This document shows, piece by piece, positions 16,306-24,634 of a DNA stretch of 64,000 bases. The position numbers and the translations under genes were made by a program. The DNA is from JAAEPI01 sp964352625 (GTDB taxonomy: Bacteria > Bacteroidota > Bacteroidia > Cytophagales > Cyclobacteriaceae). The DNA lies in contig CAYGSD010000012.1 of NCBI GenBank assembly GCA_964352625.1, positions 33,338-97,337 on the forward strand, written 5' to 3'. The notes beneath the pieces are model-generated. The model was not told where the DNA came from, did not search any database, and saw nothing but the letters and a program-made list of their open reading frames with translations. Position 1 is the stretch's first letter. Every line of letters begins with the position of its first letter.

Positions 16306-17454
16306 ATGAATAAGCTTCTGCCACTACTTCATTCAAGAAAGATTCATTTCATCGTTTTGGGAGTACTCTTTGTGGTTCTGAACATATTGGTTTTTCAGAA
16401 GTTTGGAATCAAAGTGGTGTCAGACAGCTACCGCTACCTTGAGTGGAGTGAGAATCCATTCTCAGAACTCTCACCAACCAACTGGAAATTTTATTCAGTC
16501 AGTTATGTGGGTTTTCTAGCCCTGATCCGGTCACTTGGTCTCGGATTAGAAGGTGTGGTATTCGTGCAAATGCTGATCTCCGGGATTGCCTGCTTTTACC
16601 TTTATCAGCTCACGTTCCGGGTTAGCCAATCGTCCCTTGCCGCATTTTTGGCTTCATTTCTTTATCTGAGCTTTGGAGAAATCGTGCAATGGAACACCTA
16701 CATTCTTACGGAATCCCTATTCACTTCAGGTATTATTTTCCTGATGTTCGGCCTGCACAATGCTCAAAAAACGAAGCAGTGGCTGATCTTGCTTCCACTA
16801 GGAATTATGGTTTGTTTGGTTCGCCCGATGGGAATAACTGTATTCCTTTCAGCAATGGTCTTCCTGTTTTTCAGATTTCAAATTTATCAGAGGCTTTCTT
16901 GGTTTTGGAAATTCACAGGGGCTGTGCTCCTAATCTCCATCGGTTGCGTCATGTTTTATTTTCTTTTGGAAGGCAATCCAAGTGTCAATTTCTATTATTC
17001 CAGGGGACAAATCGTTTGGGGTACGGACAGCCCCGAACTAAGAAATAACCCTTGGTTAATACTAGGAAATGAAAATGTGGTTTATCCTTCGAGGGACTTA
17101 CCCGCTTACCAGATGTTTCTAACTTTTGTGAAGGACAACTTTACTTTCTTCAGCGAGCTATTCCTTAAAAAAGCTGCCCTCTTTATAGCGCATGTCAAAC
17201 CTTATTATTCCACTTGGCACAACGTCTACATTGTACTCTTTCTTGGGTTAACGTACTTCGCGGGGTTCAAAGGATTGTTTATGCTCAAACGAACTCATCC
17301 CATCGCTTGGTTCGCCCTTTCACTGTTCATCCTCAATACACTCATGGTTGGGCTAAGCGTAGAAGCCTGGGAGGGTCGATTTCTGATTCCTGTCCTCTCT
17401 CCAATCTTTGTATTTTCCGCAACCGTTTGCGGGAGAGCGAAGTTCTTAAATTAA
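16306..17454 (+). CDS. Polytopic membrane protein, GT-C glycosyltransferase-like
   Basis: A 382-aa integral membrane protein with about ten hydrophobic helices. The layout fits GT-C (PMT/ArnT-like) glycosyltransferases: a first helix, then an extracytoplasmic loop with an acidic residue (VVSDSYRYLEW), a TES motif (ILTESLF) after helix 3-4, and a conserved Arg-Pro (LVRPMG). These enzymes move a sugar from a polyprenyl-phosphate carrier onto a lipid or protein acceptor in the periplasm. The acceptor and exact family are not determinable here, and a Wzy-like or plain membrane protein is a possible alternative. It is monocistronic. Confidence 0.65.
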   Translation: MNKLLPLLHSRKIHFIVLGVLFVVLNILVFQKFGIKVVSDSYRYLEWSENPFSELSPTNWKFYSVSYVGFLALIRSLGLGLEGVVFVQMLISGIACFYLYQLTFRVSQSSLAAFLASFLYLSFGEIVQWNTYILTESLFTSGIIFLMFGLHNAQKTKQWLILLPLGIMVCLVRPMGITVFLSAMVFLFFRFQIYQRLSWFWKFTGAVLLISIGCVMFYFLLEGNPSVNFYYSRGQIVWGTDSPELRNNPWLILGNENVVYPSRDLPAYQMFLTFVKDNFTFFSELFLKKAALFIAHVKPYYSTWHNVYIVLFLGLTYFAGFKGLFMLKRTHPIAWFALSLFILNTLMVGLSVEAWEGRFLIPVLSPIFVFSATVCGRAKFLN

Positions 17455-17542
17455 GAATTTTGCCTAGTATAAATCCTGTATTTGACCGAAGGGCAATGCT
17501 CCGGTTTTGAGTCCAAATTTGTAAGAAAAAAAAGGATTCAGC

Positions 17543-17692
17543 ATGAGCACGACCAGCACATATCAAGAACTCTACTCAAAATATAAAACGCTTCTAAGCG
17601 AAGCATACAAGCTTTCAAAGTCAGACAAACTTGCTAGTAAAAATAAGTATGATCAAGCCGATCAGCTTAGGCAGGAATTGTTTGCTTTTTAA
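17543..17692 (+). CDS. 49-aa small protein, Lacal_2735-like
   Basis: A short reading frame with a purine-rich ribosome-binding region (AAAAAAAAGGA) about 8 bases before the ATG and a strong terminator 20 bases after the stop. The peptide YKTLLSEAYKLSKSDKLAS is followed by KYDQADQLRQELFAF. It is a charged helical hairpin that resembles the Lacal_2735 family of very small Bacteroidota proteins (a YKKLMEEAYKLS-type core, as I recall it). No function is known for that family. Having its own terminator and a well-formed helical sequence makes it a likely real gene. Confidence 0.65.
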   Translation: MSTTSTYQELYSKYKTLLSEAYKLSKSDKLASKNKYDQADQLRQELFAF

Positions 17693-17713
17693 GAACCAGG
17701 TGTTTGGATAGTA

Positions 17714-17746
17714 GAGAGGCGTCTTTTGATGCCTCTCCTTTTTTTG
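17714..17746 (+). terminator. Rho-independent terminator of the 49-aa gene
   Basis: The stem GAGAGGCGTC / GATGCCTCTC (one G-U) with a TTTT loop is followed by CTTTTTTT. Confidence 0.9.
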
Positions 17747-17770
17747 CATAGTCACCAAAAAAATTCAAGC

Positions 17771-17806
17771 CCTGAAGGATAAACACTTGGCCTTCTAACC
17801 TTCAGG
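17771..17806 (-). terminator. Inverted repeat downstream of the LysR gene
   Basis: Perfect 8-base arms CCTGAAGG and CCTTCAGG are separated by 20 bases, in the 54 bases beyond the stop of the LysR gene. The minus-strand side is followed by a T-rich run (complement of AAAAAAATT at 17758-17766), so it may terminate the LysR transcript. The loop is long, hence moderate confidence. The rest of 17747-17859 holds nothing else I can identify. Confidence 0.45.
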
Positions 17807-17859
17807 CAGATCAGAATCAAACCTAGCTCACTAAATCTTAGGGCCAGAAAACAAAGCCT

Positions 17860-18774
17860 TTATTTGTTAACCCATGAGAAATGATGTTCGGCGATGCTCT
17901 CCTTATTTTCTTCCACATATTTGATTAGCTCATCTTGCGCGGGAGTCAGCACTTTGCCTTTATTATAAATCAGGTTCCATTGAGTAATGATAGGGAGTCC
18001 CTTTAGTGGGTAAATCCTGATATGCTCATATTTAAGTGCTGTCCTTAACCCAATTAGTGGAACAATCGACACCCCAAGGCCTGCATTGATGGCCTGCTTC
18101 ACAGCTTCGTTAGATACCATCTCCATGGTTTTTCCTGCCTTTATATGATGTGAATCCAGATAATGCTGCATGGCATTGCGCGTAGCAGAGCCATCCTCTC
18201 TAAACAGCAAGGTGACTTTTTCCAGATCTTTTGGATGCATAATTTGATCTTCAAATTCAATGCTCCCCACCAGGTTCAGCTCATTTTCCATCAGTTTCAC
18301 AGTGAATACATTGAGATCATCCGGCACTACAGAGACCAGCGAAAAATCACTTTCATTTCGGTACATACCCTCTATCACACGGTTTTTGTTGGACACATCG
18401 ATCGAAATATCCACGCCGGGATATTTATCCATAAAACCTTTCAGAAAGTAAGGGATCACGTACTTTCCGGTAGACACCACGGAAATTTTGATCTTACCTG
18501 TAAGCAGTCCCTTATACTGATCAATCGTGTATTTAATTCCCTCAGCCTCTTCCAGTATTCGTCTGCTCCGTATGGCTATCTCATTCCCAAAATCCGTCAC
18601 ATAAAGCTGCCTCCCAATCACCTCCGTCAGGGGTAATTCGAATTGCTCTTGCAATTTTTTTAACTGAATGGAGATCGCTGGTTGAGTCAAATGAAGCTCC
18701 TCTGCAGCCTTGGTAATGCTCTGACATTCAGCTACTTTAAGGAATATTCTCAATTGGTGTAAGGTATAATGCAT
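17860..18774 (-). CDS. LysR-type transcriptional regulator of the DAB cluster
   Basis: A 304-aa LysR-family regulator. The N-terminal winged helix-turn-helix (about 1-60, ITKAAEELHLTQPAISIQLKKL) is followed by the two-lobed effector-binding domain (about 90-295, with LLTGKIKISVVSTGKYVIPY and NAGLGVSIVPLIGL). It is divergent from the small genes and dabB-dabA. In autotrophs, LysR proteins such as CbbR/CcmR control carbon-fixation and bicarbonate-uptake genes, so this one probably responds to inorganic carbon status and activates the divergent operon (inference from context). A dyad of LysR-box geometry overlaps the region just upstream of its start. Confidence 0.92.
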   Translation of the reverse strand: MHYTLHQLRIFLKVAECQSITKAAEELHLTQPAISIQLKKLQEQFELPLTEVIGRQLYVTDFGNEIAIRSRRILEEAEGIKYTIDQYKGLLTGKIKISVVSTGKYVIPYFLKGFMDKYPGVDISIDVSNKNRVIEGMYRNESDFSLVSVVPDDLNVFTVKLMENELNLVGSIEFEDQIMHPKDLEKVTLLFREDGSATRNAMQHYLDSHHIKAGKTMEMVSNEAVKQAINAGLGVSIVPLIGLRTALKYEHIRIYPLKGLPIITQWNLIYNKGKVLTPAQDELIKYVEENKESIAEHHFSWVNK

Positions 18775-18778
18775 TTAC

Positions 18779-18801
18779 TATTATTTATATAATACATAAT
18801 A
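18779..18801. promoter_or_regulatory. LysR-type box between the regulator and the dab operon
   Basis: TATTAT-N11-ATAATA is a perfect 6-base dyad with the T-N11-A geometry typical of LysR-type regulator sites. It lies 5 bases upstream of the LysR start codon and about 60 bases upstream of the divergent gene at 18864, the position expected for a site that both represses lysR and activates the divergent promoter. The region is AT-rich, so chance symmetry is possible. Confidence 0.55.
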
Positions 18802-18863
18802 AAGTTAAATAAAAATAAATGAATTGATTCGTTCAATTTTGTCCGAACAAAAAAATATTCAAC

Positions 18864-19172
18864 ATGATACTTACGAAAGAAATGGAAACCAACACTGTAG
18901 AAAATGTCGTCACTCACGCACTCATCAAAGGAGAATTTCAAGCAGATGATGCCGCTGAAATCATTTATCACATGCTTACGACAAAGATCAATTTTCATGG
19001 ACAAAGGAATTTTAGCTCACAGATCCGCTTTGGAGAAAACAATGAAGCTTCCCTAAAAAGAATAAAAGAGCTTGAAGCTGCCCGCAATGAAATAAATGAA
19101 TTGGTTGGGATAGCGAAAGCCAATGGAAGAACAATGCGAATTTCTTCCAGCATATCAATAGAACTCATTTGA
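18864..19172 (+). CDS. Small protein of unknown function in the DAB cluster
   Basis: A 102-aa soluble, mostly helical protein. Met7 (18882) is an alternative start. Visible features are a stretch FQADDAAEIIYHMLTTKIN, a conserved-looking HGQRNFSSQIRFGE segment, and a Lys/Glu/Arg helix (SLKRIKELEAARNEINELV). There is no membrane segment and no Cys. It is the first gene after the LysR box and precedes a small membrane protein and dabB-dabA, so it is probably co-regulated with CO2/bicarbonate uptake. I do not know a family name. Confidence 0.7.
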   Translation: MILTKEMETNTVENVVTHALIKGEFQADDAAEIIYHMLTTKINFHGQRNFSSQIRFGENNEASLKRIKELEAARNEINELVGIAKANGRTMRISSSISIELI

Positions 19173-19195
19173 CCCCACTTTATTAGCGCATCAAA

Positions 19196-19438
19196 ATGAA
19201 AATCATTAGATATCTAATCATCAGTACAATGATTGGCGGAGCATTTGGAGCGAAGGTGGGTGCATTTCTCTCCACAATTTTAGAATCCCCCAAACCAGTA
19301 GACTTTATTGAATTCGGATTTATAATAGGTTCAACGATCTGCATATCCATTACAGTCCTTTTTCTTTTGATTATTTCAATCAGTAGAGGGGGAGAAAGAG
19401 AAATTAGTGAAAACCACCATTTGATGGAGGCTGCTTAG
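19196..19438 (+). CDS. Small two-helix membrane protein in the DAB cluster
   Basis: An 80-aa protein with two hydrophobic helices, about residues 5-28 (YLIISTMIGGAFGAKVGAFL) and 40-65 (FGFIIGSTICISITVLFLLI), joined by a short polar loop and ending in a charged cytoplasmic tail. The glycine-rich first helix is typical of packing in membrane complexes. It lies 23 bases after the 102-aa gene and 39 bases before dabB. It might be an accessory subunit of the DAB complex; that is a guess from position and I know no homologue. Confidence 0.6.
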   Translation: MKIIRYLIISTMIGGAFGAKVGAFLSTILESPKPVDFIEFGFIIGSTICISITVLFLLIISISRGGEREISENHHLMEAA

Positions 19439-19477
19439 AATGAAGTCAATCAAACAAAAACCATTAAAACTCTCCAC

Positions 19478-21127
19478 ATGCAAGATTCTATCTTAACGCT
19501 GATTCCTCTGCTCGCCCCGGTATTGTTGCTTTGCTATTCGCTGCTTGCAATCAGTGGCAAGGGCAAAGTAGCACGGGCTGAATCTTTCGGATTGGTTGGA
19601 ATAGTTATTTCAGGCATCAGTGCATGGGTGGTGCTGGAATTTGGCACGCTTCAATCCCCGCTGTTGGGTTGGGCCGGACTTGGCTTGGCAATTAGGCTTG
19701 ACGCTCTTAGCATCACCATGCTCTCCATGATTTCTCTGCTCGGGTTTGCCATTCTGAAATTTAGCGCGAATTACCTGGATGGAGATGCCCGAAAAGGAGT
19801 CTTCTTTAGTAGGCTGGCTTGCACCATTGCGTCCGTAGAGTTGCTGGTCCTTTCAGGAAACCTGCTGCAGATTCTGATTTTCTGGATCATCACCAGCGTT
19901 TGCCTGCACTACTTGCTTGTGTTCTACCGAAGCAGGCCGCAGGCCATAGCTGCAGCCCGCAAAAAGTTCATGGTGGCGCGTATCGGAGATCTCAGTCTGA
20001 TCGGCGCAATCACCCTCATCTACCAGTCGATAGGGACGGGAGACATAGACCAGCTGTTCATCGCAGTGCAAAATACCAAAGCTTTGGATAGCTACATGTT
20101 GTGGGCTTCCATCCTGCTGGTGATCGCTGCAGTACTTAAGTCGGCACAGTTTCCTACCCATGGCTGGCTGATTGAAGTGGTGGAAACACCCACCCCGGTA
20201 TCGGCCCTGCTCCATGCCGGCCTATTGAATGCCGGCCCTTTCCTCATGGTCAGGTTTAGCCACCTGATGGCCGAGTCTGTCTCCGGATCGCTGATGCTCA
20301 TCGTCATCGGTGGATTTACAGCCCTCTTTGCTTCTGTGGTCTACCTCACACAGCCTTCTGTGAAAGTAGCCTTGGGATATTCAAGCGTGGCTCACATGGG
20401 ATTCTCGCTGCTCATTTGCGGTTTTGGCGTGTACTCTGCCGCAATCCTGCATGTGGTGGCGCACTCCTTCTACAAGGCACACTCCTTTCTGTCCTCTGGC
20501 AGTGCGGTGGATGTGGTTCGTGCCCGAAAAATTAAATTGACGATGAAAACTCCGAGTTTCATCCGCATCCTTGTTAGTGTATCGACAGTCCTCGCGATTT
20601 ACATCCTTTTCTGCTACCTATGGGGCATAGAACCCAGCAAGGATTTTAGCCTTATGATGACTGGAGCGGTGATTGTAATGGGACTTAGCCAGATGATGGT
20701 GACAGCATGGAGCACTCAGGGCAGCCGATGGAGCTTCCTGCTCTCCGGCACAATGGCTTTCGTGGTTGCACTCTCTTTTTTCACGCTGGAATCCGGTGCA
20801 CGCGCCCTATTGACCTCCCAACTTCCTCAGTATCAGGTGCCGGATGTGGCCATAAAACTGGCATCTGTGATCGTAATAGTAAGCTATATGATTATAGTGT
20901 TGATACAGGTGACAGCTCAGGGCAAGAAACAATCTACCCTCGGATACAAATTGGGAGTTCACCTACGAAACGGACTATACGTCAATGTAATTTTTGACCG
21001 GATGATTGGCTCCCTGAAGAATGAAAAATTCAAATGGGCCAACCTGACCGTACAAGAAGAGCTAGACGGAAAGCGGGACATGGAACAGACACTGATCCGA
21101 AAACCGGAAGTAGTCCTTAACAATTAA
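19478..21127 (+). CDS. dabB: DabB, proton-conducting membrane subunit of the inorganic-carbon complex
   Basis: A 549-aa polytopic protein homologous to the antiporter-like NuoL/MrpA (Proton_antipo_M) subunits of complex I. It forms the membrane half of the DAB dissolved-inorganic-carbon accumulation complex, in which proton flux through DabB drives vectorial hydration of CO2 by DabA. The antiporter core is visible (LKSAQFPTHGWLIEVVETPT, PVSALLHAGLLNAGPFL, VALGYSSVAHMGFSLL), including the Lys and His residues of the proton channel. It carries about 14 hydrophobic segments. No other complex I gene is nearby, and dabA follows directly, which separates it from a nuoL gene. Confidence 0.93.
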   Translation: MQDSILTLIPLLAPVLLLCYSLLAISGKGKVARAESFGLVGIVISGISAWVVLEFGTLQSPLLGWAGLGLAIRLDALSITMLSMISLLGFAILKFSANYLDGDARKGVFFSRLACTIASVELLVLSGNLLQILIFWIITSVCLHYLLVFYRSRPQAIAAARKKFMVARIGDLSLIGAITLIYQSIGTGDIDQLFIAVQNTKALDSYMLWASILLVIAAVLKSAQFPTHGWLIEVVETPTPVSALLHAGLLNAGPFLMVRFSHLMAESVSGSLMLIVIGGFTALFASVVYLTQPSVKVALGYSSVAHMGFSLLICGFGVYSAAILHVVAHSFYKAHSFLSSGSAVDVVRARKIKLTMKTPSFIRILVSVSTVLAIYILFCYLWGIEPSKDFSLMMTGAVIVMGLSQMMVTAWSTQGSRWSFLLSGTMAFVVALSFFTLESGARALLTSQLPQYQVPDVAIKLASVIVIVSYMIIVLIQVTAQGKKQSTLGYKLGVHLRNGLYVNVIFDRMIGSLKNEKFKWANLTVQEELDGKRDMEQTLIRKPEVVLNN

Positions 21128-21133
21128 TTGAAA

Positions 21134-23590
21134 ATGATTTTATCTCAGAAATATACAGATCAATCCAAGGTAGAAGAGGTGCTGAAAAGTGCTTCGGCCA
21201 AAATTGCCCCGCTGTGGTCATTGGAAAATTGCGTGGCTGTGAACCCCTTCCTGGGGATGTCGGACATGAAGTTTGAAGATGCGATGAACTTCCTGCACAA
21301 GACGGGAGAGGTGCAGGCTGCACTTCCGGTGGAATTTTATCTAAAGGCACTGGAAACAGGACAGCTTACCGAAGCGGACGTTGAGCAGGCACTTGATGGA
21401 AATGAGCTGGAGGTCACTGAAGGGGCAGAAGCATTCATTCGAAACCTGTTTACTAACCAGAAATCACCCACAGACCTGCGCATCAGAACACTGGTGGATG
21501 TAGCCAGCGGCATCAATGGTAAGGAGTGGCGCAGATTCATGATCGACCGAATTTCACTCTGGGCATCTGCCTACTTTGACCATCAGCAGGCAAGCTGGAA
21601 AACCACTCAGAAAGCTACCTCCATCTTTTCAGCATGGAAGCAGGAGGCAGAGATCGATTACAGCACGGAGGCGATGGGACTGAAAGGATTTAGAAAACTT
21701 GTGAAATCCCTACCGAATGATCACCTTGCCGCCACTTCGCTGGCCTTGGATGCCTTGCAAATCCCAGAAGAAATGCTGGATCATTACCTCAATGCCCTAC
21801 TCATGAAAATGAACGGATGGGCCGGCTTTGCTGCACGGATAGATTGGGATGCTAGATTAGAAGGCAGAGACAGCCAGGCAGTTCAGGAGTTTTTGGCCAT
21901 CCTGCTGACCTGGGAAATGTGCTTCGGTAAACTGCTGAGCTATCCACACCTCGCAATATCATGGAACCAAGCGAAACAAGAATCGGTAGCAAGTGTACGA
22001 ATGTCTCATGTGAGCGAACAGCTTGCAAGACAACTAATCCTGCAAAATGCCTTCGATATCGCACTTCAAAGAAACCTGATTCAACGAATCAACAGCCAGT
22101 CGTTAGAGGTGCAGGCCAGAGAGAAGGCGAAAGCACAGGCGGTATTTTGCATCGATGTGCGCTCAGAGGTATTCCGAAGAAACCTAGAAGCAACTGATGC
22201 AGGTATTGAGACATTTGGCTTTGCCGGTTTCTTTGGGTTTCCGGTCAAATATGTGCCACTGGGACATGATGAAGGAGCGAATCAATGCCCCGTCCTACTT
22301 ACGACCTCCCACACGGTAGGTGAGCAGCTGGCTGATAAAAAGCTAGAGAACAAGGCCCTCGCCCGTCGAACGTTCCGTGAGCACCTGTTCAAATTTTGGA
22401 AATCGTTCAGGTCGGGAGCCATTAGCTGTTTCGGATTTGTGAGCCCGTTGGGGATCTACTTCCTGCCAAAACTCTTTACAGACCTCTTTGGATTTACCAG
22501 GCCTGTCACTCATCCTGATCGCTTTGGATTGAACGCGCAGGAATCGTCTGAAAAAGGGGTATCACTTGATCCCCACGATGGAATTGGAGGAATCCCGAAG
22601 GAGGATCGTGTGAAAATGGCTCACTCTGCTCTGACCGCTATGGGGCTAACGTCAGGTTTTGCGCCGATTGTGATGATCACCGGGCACGGAGCATCTACAG
22701 TCAACAACCCACATGCTACGGGGCTGGACTGTGGAGCCTGTGGAGGACACTCCGGAGAGGCCAATGCCAAAGTAGCGGCCGCCGTGCTGAATGATGCCGA
22801 GGTTCGAAGGGAATTAAGCACACTCGGCATCAATATCCCGGAAAACACCGCGTTTGTGGCGGCTCTGCATGACACCACCACGGATGAGGTCAGACTTTTT
22901 AACACTCCAAAAGAGTTGGAAAACACTTCGGAGTTTTCTGAGCTGAAGGAAGCTCTCCAGACGGCCGGAGCGCTTTCCCGAAAAGAGCGTGCAGGCCGAA
23001 TGGGCATTGACGGAACGGAGCTGGACAAGCTTATGATGGGACGCAGCAAAGACATGTCGCAGGTGAGACCTGAATGGGGACTGGCAGGTTGCTCATCGTT
23101 CATCGTAGCTCCACGCGAGCGTACCTCCAGGTTGAATTTTGGAGGGAAGGCCTTCATGCACAGCTACAACTGGAAGAAGGATCAGGAGTTTAAGGTGCTA
23201 GAGGTCATCATGACTGCTCCGATGGTGGTCACCTCCTGGATCAATCTGCAGTATTACGCTTCCACGGTGGACAACAAAAAGCTTGGTGCTGGGAATAAGA
23301 CCCTTCACAACATTGTGGGAGGCCTGGGTGTGCTGGAAGGCTTTGCCGGAGACCTGCGGGTAGGTCTGCCATGGCAGTCGGTGCATGACGGGGAGCGATA
23401 CCAGCACGAACCCAACCGATTGAATGTGATCATCGAAGCACCAGTGGATGAAATGAGCAAAATCCTGCAAAAGCATGATTCTATTCGACAGCTATGCGAT
23501 AATCAGTGGATTTACCTCTTTGCGATCAACGAGCAAGGCAAGGTTGCCTACAAGTACATCGGTGATCTAGAGTGGGAACTGGTCGGGTGA
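21134..23590 (+). CDS. dabA: DabA, zinc-dependent carbonic-anhydrase-like subunit (DUF2309/UPF0753)
   Basis: A protein of about 818 aa (ATG 21134; a TTG lies 6 bases earlier, directly after the dabB stop), the cytoplasmic catalytic subunit of the DAB complex. The four residues known in Halothiobacillus DabA (C351, D353, H524, C539) correspond here to Cys and Asp of CIDVRSE (residues 341 and 343, counted from the TTG), His of GHGAS (520) and Cys of GLDCGACGG (535). The spacing of both pairs is preserved exactly. The zinc site is therefore intact, and the protein should hydrate CO2 to bicarbonate in a one-way, energy-coupled fashion. A terminator follows. Confidence 0.95.
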   Translation: MILSQKYTDQSKVEEVLKSASAKIAPLWSLENCVAVNPFLGMSDMKFEDAMNFLHKTGEVQAALPVEFYLKALETGQLTEADVEQALDGNELEVTEGAEAFIRNLFTNQKSPTDLRIRTLVDVASGINGKEWRRFMIDRISLWASAYFDHQQASWKTTQKATSIFSAWKQEAEIDYSTEAMGLKGFRKLVKSLPNDHLAATSLALDALQIPEEMLDHYLNALLMKMNGWAGFAARIDWDARLEGRDSQAVQEFLAILLTWEMCFGKLLSYPHLAISWNQAKQESVASVRMSHVSEQLARQLILQNAFDIALQRNLIQRINSQSLEVQAREKAKAQAVFCIDVRSEVFRRNLEATDAGIETFGFAGFFGFPVKYVPLGHDEGANQCPVLLTTSHTVGEQLADKKLENKALARRTFREHLFKFWKSFRSGAISCFGFVSPLGIYFLPKLFTDLFGFTRPVTHPDRFGLNAQESSEKGVSLDPHDGIGGIPKEDRVKMAHSALTAMGLTSGFAPIVMITGHGASTVNNPHATGLDCGACGGHSGEANAKVAAAVLNDAEVRRELSTLGINIPENTAFVAALHDTTTDEVRLFNTPKELENTSEFSELKEALQTAGALSRKERAGRMGIDGTELDKLMMGRSKDMSQVRPEWGLAGCSSFIVAPRERTSRLNFGGKAFMHSYNWKKDQEFKVLEVIMTAPMVVTSWINLQYYASTVDNKKLGAGNKTLHNIVGGLGVLEGFAGDLRVGLPWQSVHDGERYQHEPNRLNVIIEAPVDEMSKILQKHDSIRQLCDNQWIYLFAINEQGKVAYKYIGDLEWELVG

Positions 23591-23660
23591 CAATGGTCAT
23601 TCCTGATTGGGAGTAATACTCATTCATCATAGGTCTAGCCTTTCGAATCACATAAAACCA

Positions 23661-23692
23661 CCAAAGGCTGCCTCTTAAGAAGCAGCCTTTGG
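23661..23692. terminator. Hairpin between dabA and tsf
   Basis: The 11-base arms CCAAAGGCTGC / GCAGCCTTTGG pair around the loop CTCTTAAGAA. It serves as terminator for the convergent dabA and the minus-strand ribosomal cluster. Confidence 0.8.
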
Positions 23693-23716
23693 TTCAATTT
23701 ACGGAACTGTTCAAAT

Positions 23717-24547
23717 TTAACCTATAGATACCCTTTTGAATTCGGACACAGTCAGTCCTTTGCTTACGCTATCAAGGTACTGAGCAATAGAAACCGAATT
23801 GTCCTTCACAAATTTTTGGCTTAGAAGCGTATTCTCAGCGAAGAATTTGCTCAACTTTCCTAATGCAATTTTTTCGATGATGTTTTCTGGCTTTCCTTCT
23901 TGGCGAGCCTGTTCTTTCCCGATTTCAATTTCTTTCTCAATCACTGTTGGGTCAACGCCATCCTTATCTACCGCTACAGGATTCATCGCTGCGATTTGCA
24001 TAGCGACATCCTTTCCTGCTTCTACCACGTCAGCTCCATTTACATTTTTCAATGTCACCAACACACCCAGCTTTTGGTTTGAGTGAGTGTAGGGAACAAC
24101 TGTCTCTCCTGAAACCATTTCTAATGCCGTGATCTCAAGCTTCTCGCCGATCTTACCCGTCATTTCAATAATCTTGTCAGCAATAGACAAACCACCTATA
24201 GACAGTTGTTTGAGGGCATCAATGCTCTCTGGCTTATTAGCAAAGGCAGCATCAGTAATAGCATTTCCAAGAGCAACAAACTCGTCGTTCTTAGCTACGA
24301 AATCAGTTTCGCATGTGAATGCTACAATTATCCCTTCAGTATTGTCACCATTCGTTTTTGAGAAAACGACCCCTTCTGAAGTTTCTCTGTCTGCTCTGGA
24401 AGCAGATACTTTTTGTCCTTTTTTTCGAAGCAACTCAACTGCCTTCTCGAAATCCCCCTCAGCCTCAGTTAATGCTTTTTTACAATCCATCATTCCCGCA
24501 CCAGTCATTTGGCGGAGTTTGTTTACGTCTTGTGCTGTGATAGCCAT
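23717..24547 (-). CDS. tsf: Translation elongation factor Ts
   Basis: The 276-aa guanine-nucleotide exchange factor of EF-Tu. The N-terminal UBA-like domain shows both classical signatures, LRQMTGAGMMDCKKAL (about 11-26) and FTCETDFVAKND (about 77-88). The core subdomains and the closing segment (LLSQKFVKDNSVSIAQYL) are complete and the length is usual. It is the last gene of the rplM-rpsI-rpsB-tsf cluster, separated from rpsB by a strong hairpin that could lower its expression relative to the ribosomal proteins. Confidence 0.97.
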   Translation of the reverse strand: MAITAQDVNKLRQMTGAGMMDCKKALTEAEGDFEKAVELLRKKGQKVSASRADRETSEGVVFSKTNGDNTEGIIVAFTCETDFVAKNDEFVALGNAITDAAFANKPESIDALKQLSIGGLSIADKIIEMTGKIGEKLEITALEMVSGETVVPYTHSNQKLGVLVTLKNVNGADVVEAGKDVAMQIAAMNPVAVDKDGVDPTVIEKEIEIGKEQARQEGKPENIIEKIALGKLSKFFAENTLLSQKFVKDNSVSIAQYLDSVSKGLTVSEFKRVSIG

Positions 24548-24578
24548 CTTTATTTGTTGTTATGAAGTTTAGAAACAA

Positions 24579-24608
24579 AAATTGATCCCGACAGGTCGGG
24601 ATCAATTT
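24579..24608 (-). terminator. Intra-operon hairpin between rpsB and tsf
   Basis: A perfect 14-base inverted repeat, AAATTGATCCCGAC / GTCGGGATCAATTT, with only 2 bases between the arms. Read on the minus strand it is followed by TTGTTT after TTT, so it has the form of a rho-independent terminator or attenuator lying between two cotranscribed genes. It may also protect the rpsB 3' end. Confidence 0.65.
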
Positions 24609-24634
24609 CAGAATTCAAAATGTTATTTTCCTTA

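Noticed and set aside
19478..21127. Reading dabB as nuoL or an Mrp antiporter subunit
   Set aside because: No other complex I or Mrp gene is adjacent, and dabA follows directly; the pair is diagnostic of DAB.
22621..23157. 178-codon minus-strand frame inside dabA
   Set aside because: Shadow of a high-quality coding sequence; Ser/Ala/Val-rich translation with no domain, typical of an antisense frame.
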